Assembly (NCBI GenBank): GCA_034435435.1
Contig: DAOTXN010000178.1
Span: 1-33,460 of the forward strand
Length of the DNA stretch: 33,460 bases
Source of the DNA: DAOTXN01 sp034435435
Lineage (GTDB): Bacteria; Chloroflexota; Anaerolineae; S140-20
Reading direction: 5' to 3'
Shown: positions 31,784 to 33,460 of the stretch, piece after piece
How positions within the stretch are numbered: the stretch's first letter is position 1
Layout: every line of letters begins with the position of its first letter
Notes under the pieces: generated by a model
The model's database searches: none
The model's input: only the letters and a program-made list of their open reading frames with translations
What the model was told of the DNA's origin: nothing
Made by a program: the position numbers and the translations under genes

Positions 31784-33337
31784 TTAATCTTTCGTGATAA
31801 CAGGCAGGTATATCTGCCGCCCGACAAAGGTGTTGATTTCGCCGGTGTTGTTGGCGGTCTCGATCTCCGGCGAGGCGGTCCCGATGCTCAACACGCCGGT
31901 GAGCGTGCTGAACAGGGTGGCCGTGGGGGCCACGCTGGTGGTGAGCACGATGGTGTACGGTGCGCTCTGGGCGGGCAGGTCGCCAGCGTCCCATTCCCAG
32001 ACCCACAGCGCCGTGCTCGGGATGGGCGGGGGGTCGGCGTCCACGAACAGCAGCTCCGAGGGCAGGGTGGCGGTGATGCGCACGCCGCTGGCCGGCGCGC
32101 CGCCTCGGTTGGCGTAGGTGATGCGGTAGACCGCCTGCTCGCCGGGCAGGGCGGCCGGGCTGTTGGCATATACCCACTGGTCGGGGTAGGCCGAGCCGAG
32201 GGTGACTTCGTCGAGGTAGGCCCAAGAACTGGGTATTCCAGCCGTTAGATATACGCTGAATGTTAAAGTAACGGTCTGACCGGCCCAGGAACTCAGATCA
32301 AACCAATTATGCACCCAGTTTGTCCCAACAGTAGTGGAGAGAAGTCCAGTATTAGTGATGCCGTTGTTTATTTCAACACCGAATCGCGAGCCGCTAGCAG
32401 GGTAGGCACCGCTAAACCAGTAAAGAAAGGATAATGTGGGAGCAGATGTGGAAACGGATATGGTAACAACCTGCGAAGCAACGGATTGATCGGTGTGTCC
32501 TGCCAGGTCGGGGCCTACATAGAAAATATCCGAGATCGGAGCGGATGCAGAACGCCACGCTATGTTTGCAACCCCGATCTTGTCAGCAATCATCTGTGCA
32601 AAGCCGCACGCCCCCGAATCGTTTGAGAGGTTTTGAGGAGCTGTCCAGACACCGTCTGGCGACGTGTAGGTATAGTAAATGTCAAAGTTGCTGTTCCATA
32701 TCACATGCACCAGTCCTTTGTCGTCCACTGCCAGACGTGGGTCCCAGGTATTGTAGAGGGGGGTGTTGGAAATGTTCTGAGGAGCGGACCATAGATCTCC
32801 AGATGTACGCCGAGAGTAATAGACAGCGGCAGGAATATCTGAATAAGAATCATACCATATCAGATGAGTGATCCCACTTTGATCTACGCTCATTTGGGGT
32901 TCGCCTGAAGTTCCGAAGCTTTGGGAGATGTTCCTCGGGTCAGACCAGGTTCCATTCGCAGAACGGAAAGAATAGAAAATATCGAACACTCCAGGAGTGT
33001 TGTCCATCCACGCTAAATGGATAGTTCCGCTTTTGTCTACCGCCAGTTGTTGTGCATCTGAGTGACCAGCGCTATTTGAAACATTCTGGGGGGCAGACCA
33101 GGCGCCGTTTTCTAATTGATAGGCATAGAGGATTTCAACATTGCCGGGCGAATCATCCACCCACCCTACATGAACATTGTCGTTGTCGTCCAGCGCCAGT
33201 TTAGGATAGCGAGATACACCGGGGTTATTCGATAGATTATAAGGATTTGACCAGGAACCATCCGGCATCCGCCGGGCGTAATAAATCTCGGTGTTGCTAG
33301 CGGTGGTTTCCTCCCACACCACAATCGCATGTAATGT
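31784..33337 (-). pseudogene. Secreted propeller/DUF11 protein, N-terminus lost at an insertion junction
   Basis: The open frame runs from 33337 (after an in-frame TAA at 33338-33340) to 31784; the first usable start is GTG 33322, giving 512 residues with no signal peptide. Residues ~1-260 are repeats of about 50 residues with an IHLAWMD / IYYARR / WSAPQNISN pattern, typical of exported beta-propellers. A jelly-roll-like domain (~265-380) and a DUF11-type domain (~385-500) follow, and the protein ends in IYLPVITKD. The first repeat starts mid-strand (AIVVWEE), so the N-terminus and signal peptide appear to have been removed by the insertion at about 33338. GC content drops clearly from about 32225 onwards (propeller and jelly-roll part) compared with the DUF11 part. 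Confidence 0.65.
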
Positions 33338-33460
33338 TTAGTGGCGCAAACTGCGCCGAATAAAGCGATTCCGCTTTTTGTGGTATTCTTTCCTCCGCAT
33401 ATGATACGCGGAGGACAGCCGTGAACACTCGAATCGAGTTACCCAATTGCACTTTATCAA
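33338..33460 (+). mobile_element. Left end of a probable insertion sequence (partial)
   Basis: The propeller reading frame stops abruptly here and is replaced by a stretch with three stacked hairpins: GGCGCA/TGCGCC (33343-33357), AAAGCG/CGCTTT with a T-run (33362-33379), and CCTCCGC/GCGGAGG (33392-33414). The start of a new ORF follows. This resembles an IS left end with elements that block read-in expression. The other end, the target duplication and the family are outside the window. Confidence 0.5.
33421..33460 (+). CDS. Start of a probable transposase (partial)
   Basis: GTG 33421 with GGAGG (33410-33414) six bases upstream opens MNTRIELPNCTLS, running off the window. Only 13 codons are visible, so no family can be given; transposase is inferred from the insertion context. 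The Shine-Dalgarno is the 3' arm of the hairpin 33392-33414, so it would be masked in a transcript entering from outside. Confidence 0.45.
   Translation, partial: MNTRIELPNCTLS

Overview
This window is high-GC bacterial chromosome, coding on both strands, with almost every gene a recognisable housekeeping gene. The best guess for the source is a member of the Chloroflexota (Anaerolineae/Caldilineae-like). The grounds are the GAF-rich histidine kinase with a PDZ-like and multi-pass membrane front end, a secreted propeller/DUF11 protein ending in IYLPVITKD (a tail style common in secreted proteins of that phylum), a 444-residue alpha-type GlnA and a K+-independent-type membrane pyrophosphatase. 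The taxon is an inference; no rRNA or tRNA is present.

Layout. (1) 1-9384, nitrogen assimilation: a glutamate synthase split into an FMN/Fe-S barrel protein (343-2805) and a glutamine amidotransferase + GXGXG protein (3524-6133), with a VapBC-like toxin-antitoxin pair on the opposite strand between them. These are followed by glutamine-dependent NAD+ synthetase (nadE, overlapping by 4 bp), a 117-bp MITE-like element and glutamine synthetase (glnA). (2) 9413-13468, minus strand: a 1351-residue membrane sensor histidine kinase. (3) 13729-15685: cysteine biosynthesis (cysE, cysK), with a possible short leader ORF ahead of cysE. (4) 15704-17368: panE on the minus strand, and a four-helix membrane protein divergent from it. 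(5) 17375-22804: a pyrimidine operon pyrF-pyrE-pyrD-pyrK-(5-formyl-THF cyclo-ligase)-pyrC. It is preceded by a near-consensus promoter, a 22-codon leader ORF and an intrinsic terminator, laid out like enterobacterial UTP-sensing attenuation. (6) 22808-25328, minus strand: the primary sigma factor and, downstream of it, an MFS transporter. (7) 25583-28102: a membrane pyrophosphatase with a long structured leader. (8) 28197-31660, minus strand: a DnaQ-DinG exonuclease-helicase and an RluE-type pseudouridine synthase. (9) 31784-33460: a propeller/DUF11 secreted protein cut at its N-terminus by what looks like the left end of an insertion sequence.

Two themes run through the window. First, several genes have a good sigma-70 promoter followed by a terminator-like hairpin before the start codon (FMN glutamate synthase, pyrF, sigA, hppA), which suggests wide use of transcription attenuation. 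Second, degenerate tandem arrays of 7-8-bp units are scattered through the window. Some sit in gene junctions, including four of the five internal pyr-operon junctions or gene ends, and others lie in frame inside conserved enzymes, where they add short low-complexity peptide loops. The arrays fall into a few word families and recall the heptameric STRR repeats of cyanobacteria. They are the least explained feature of the window.
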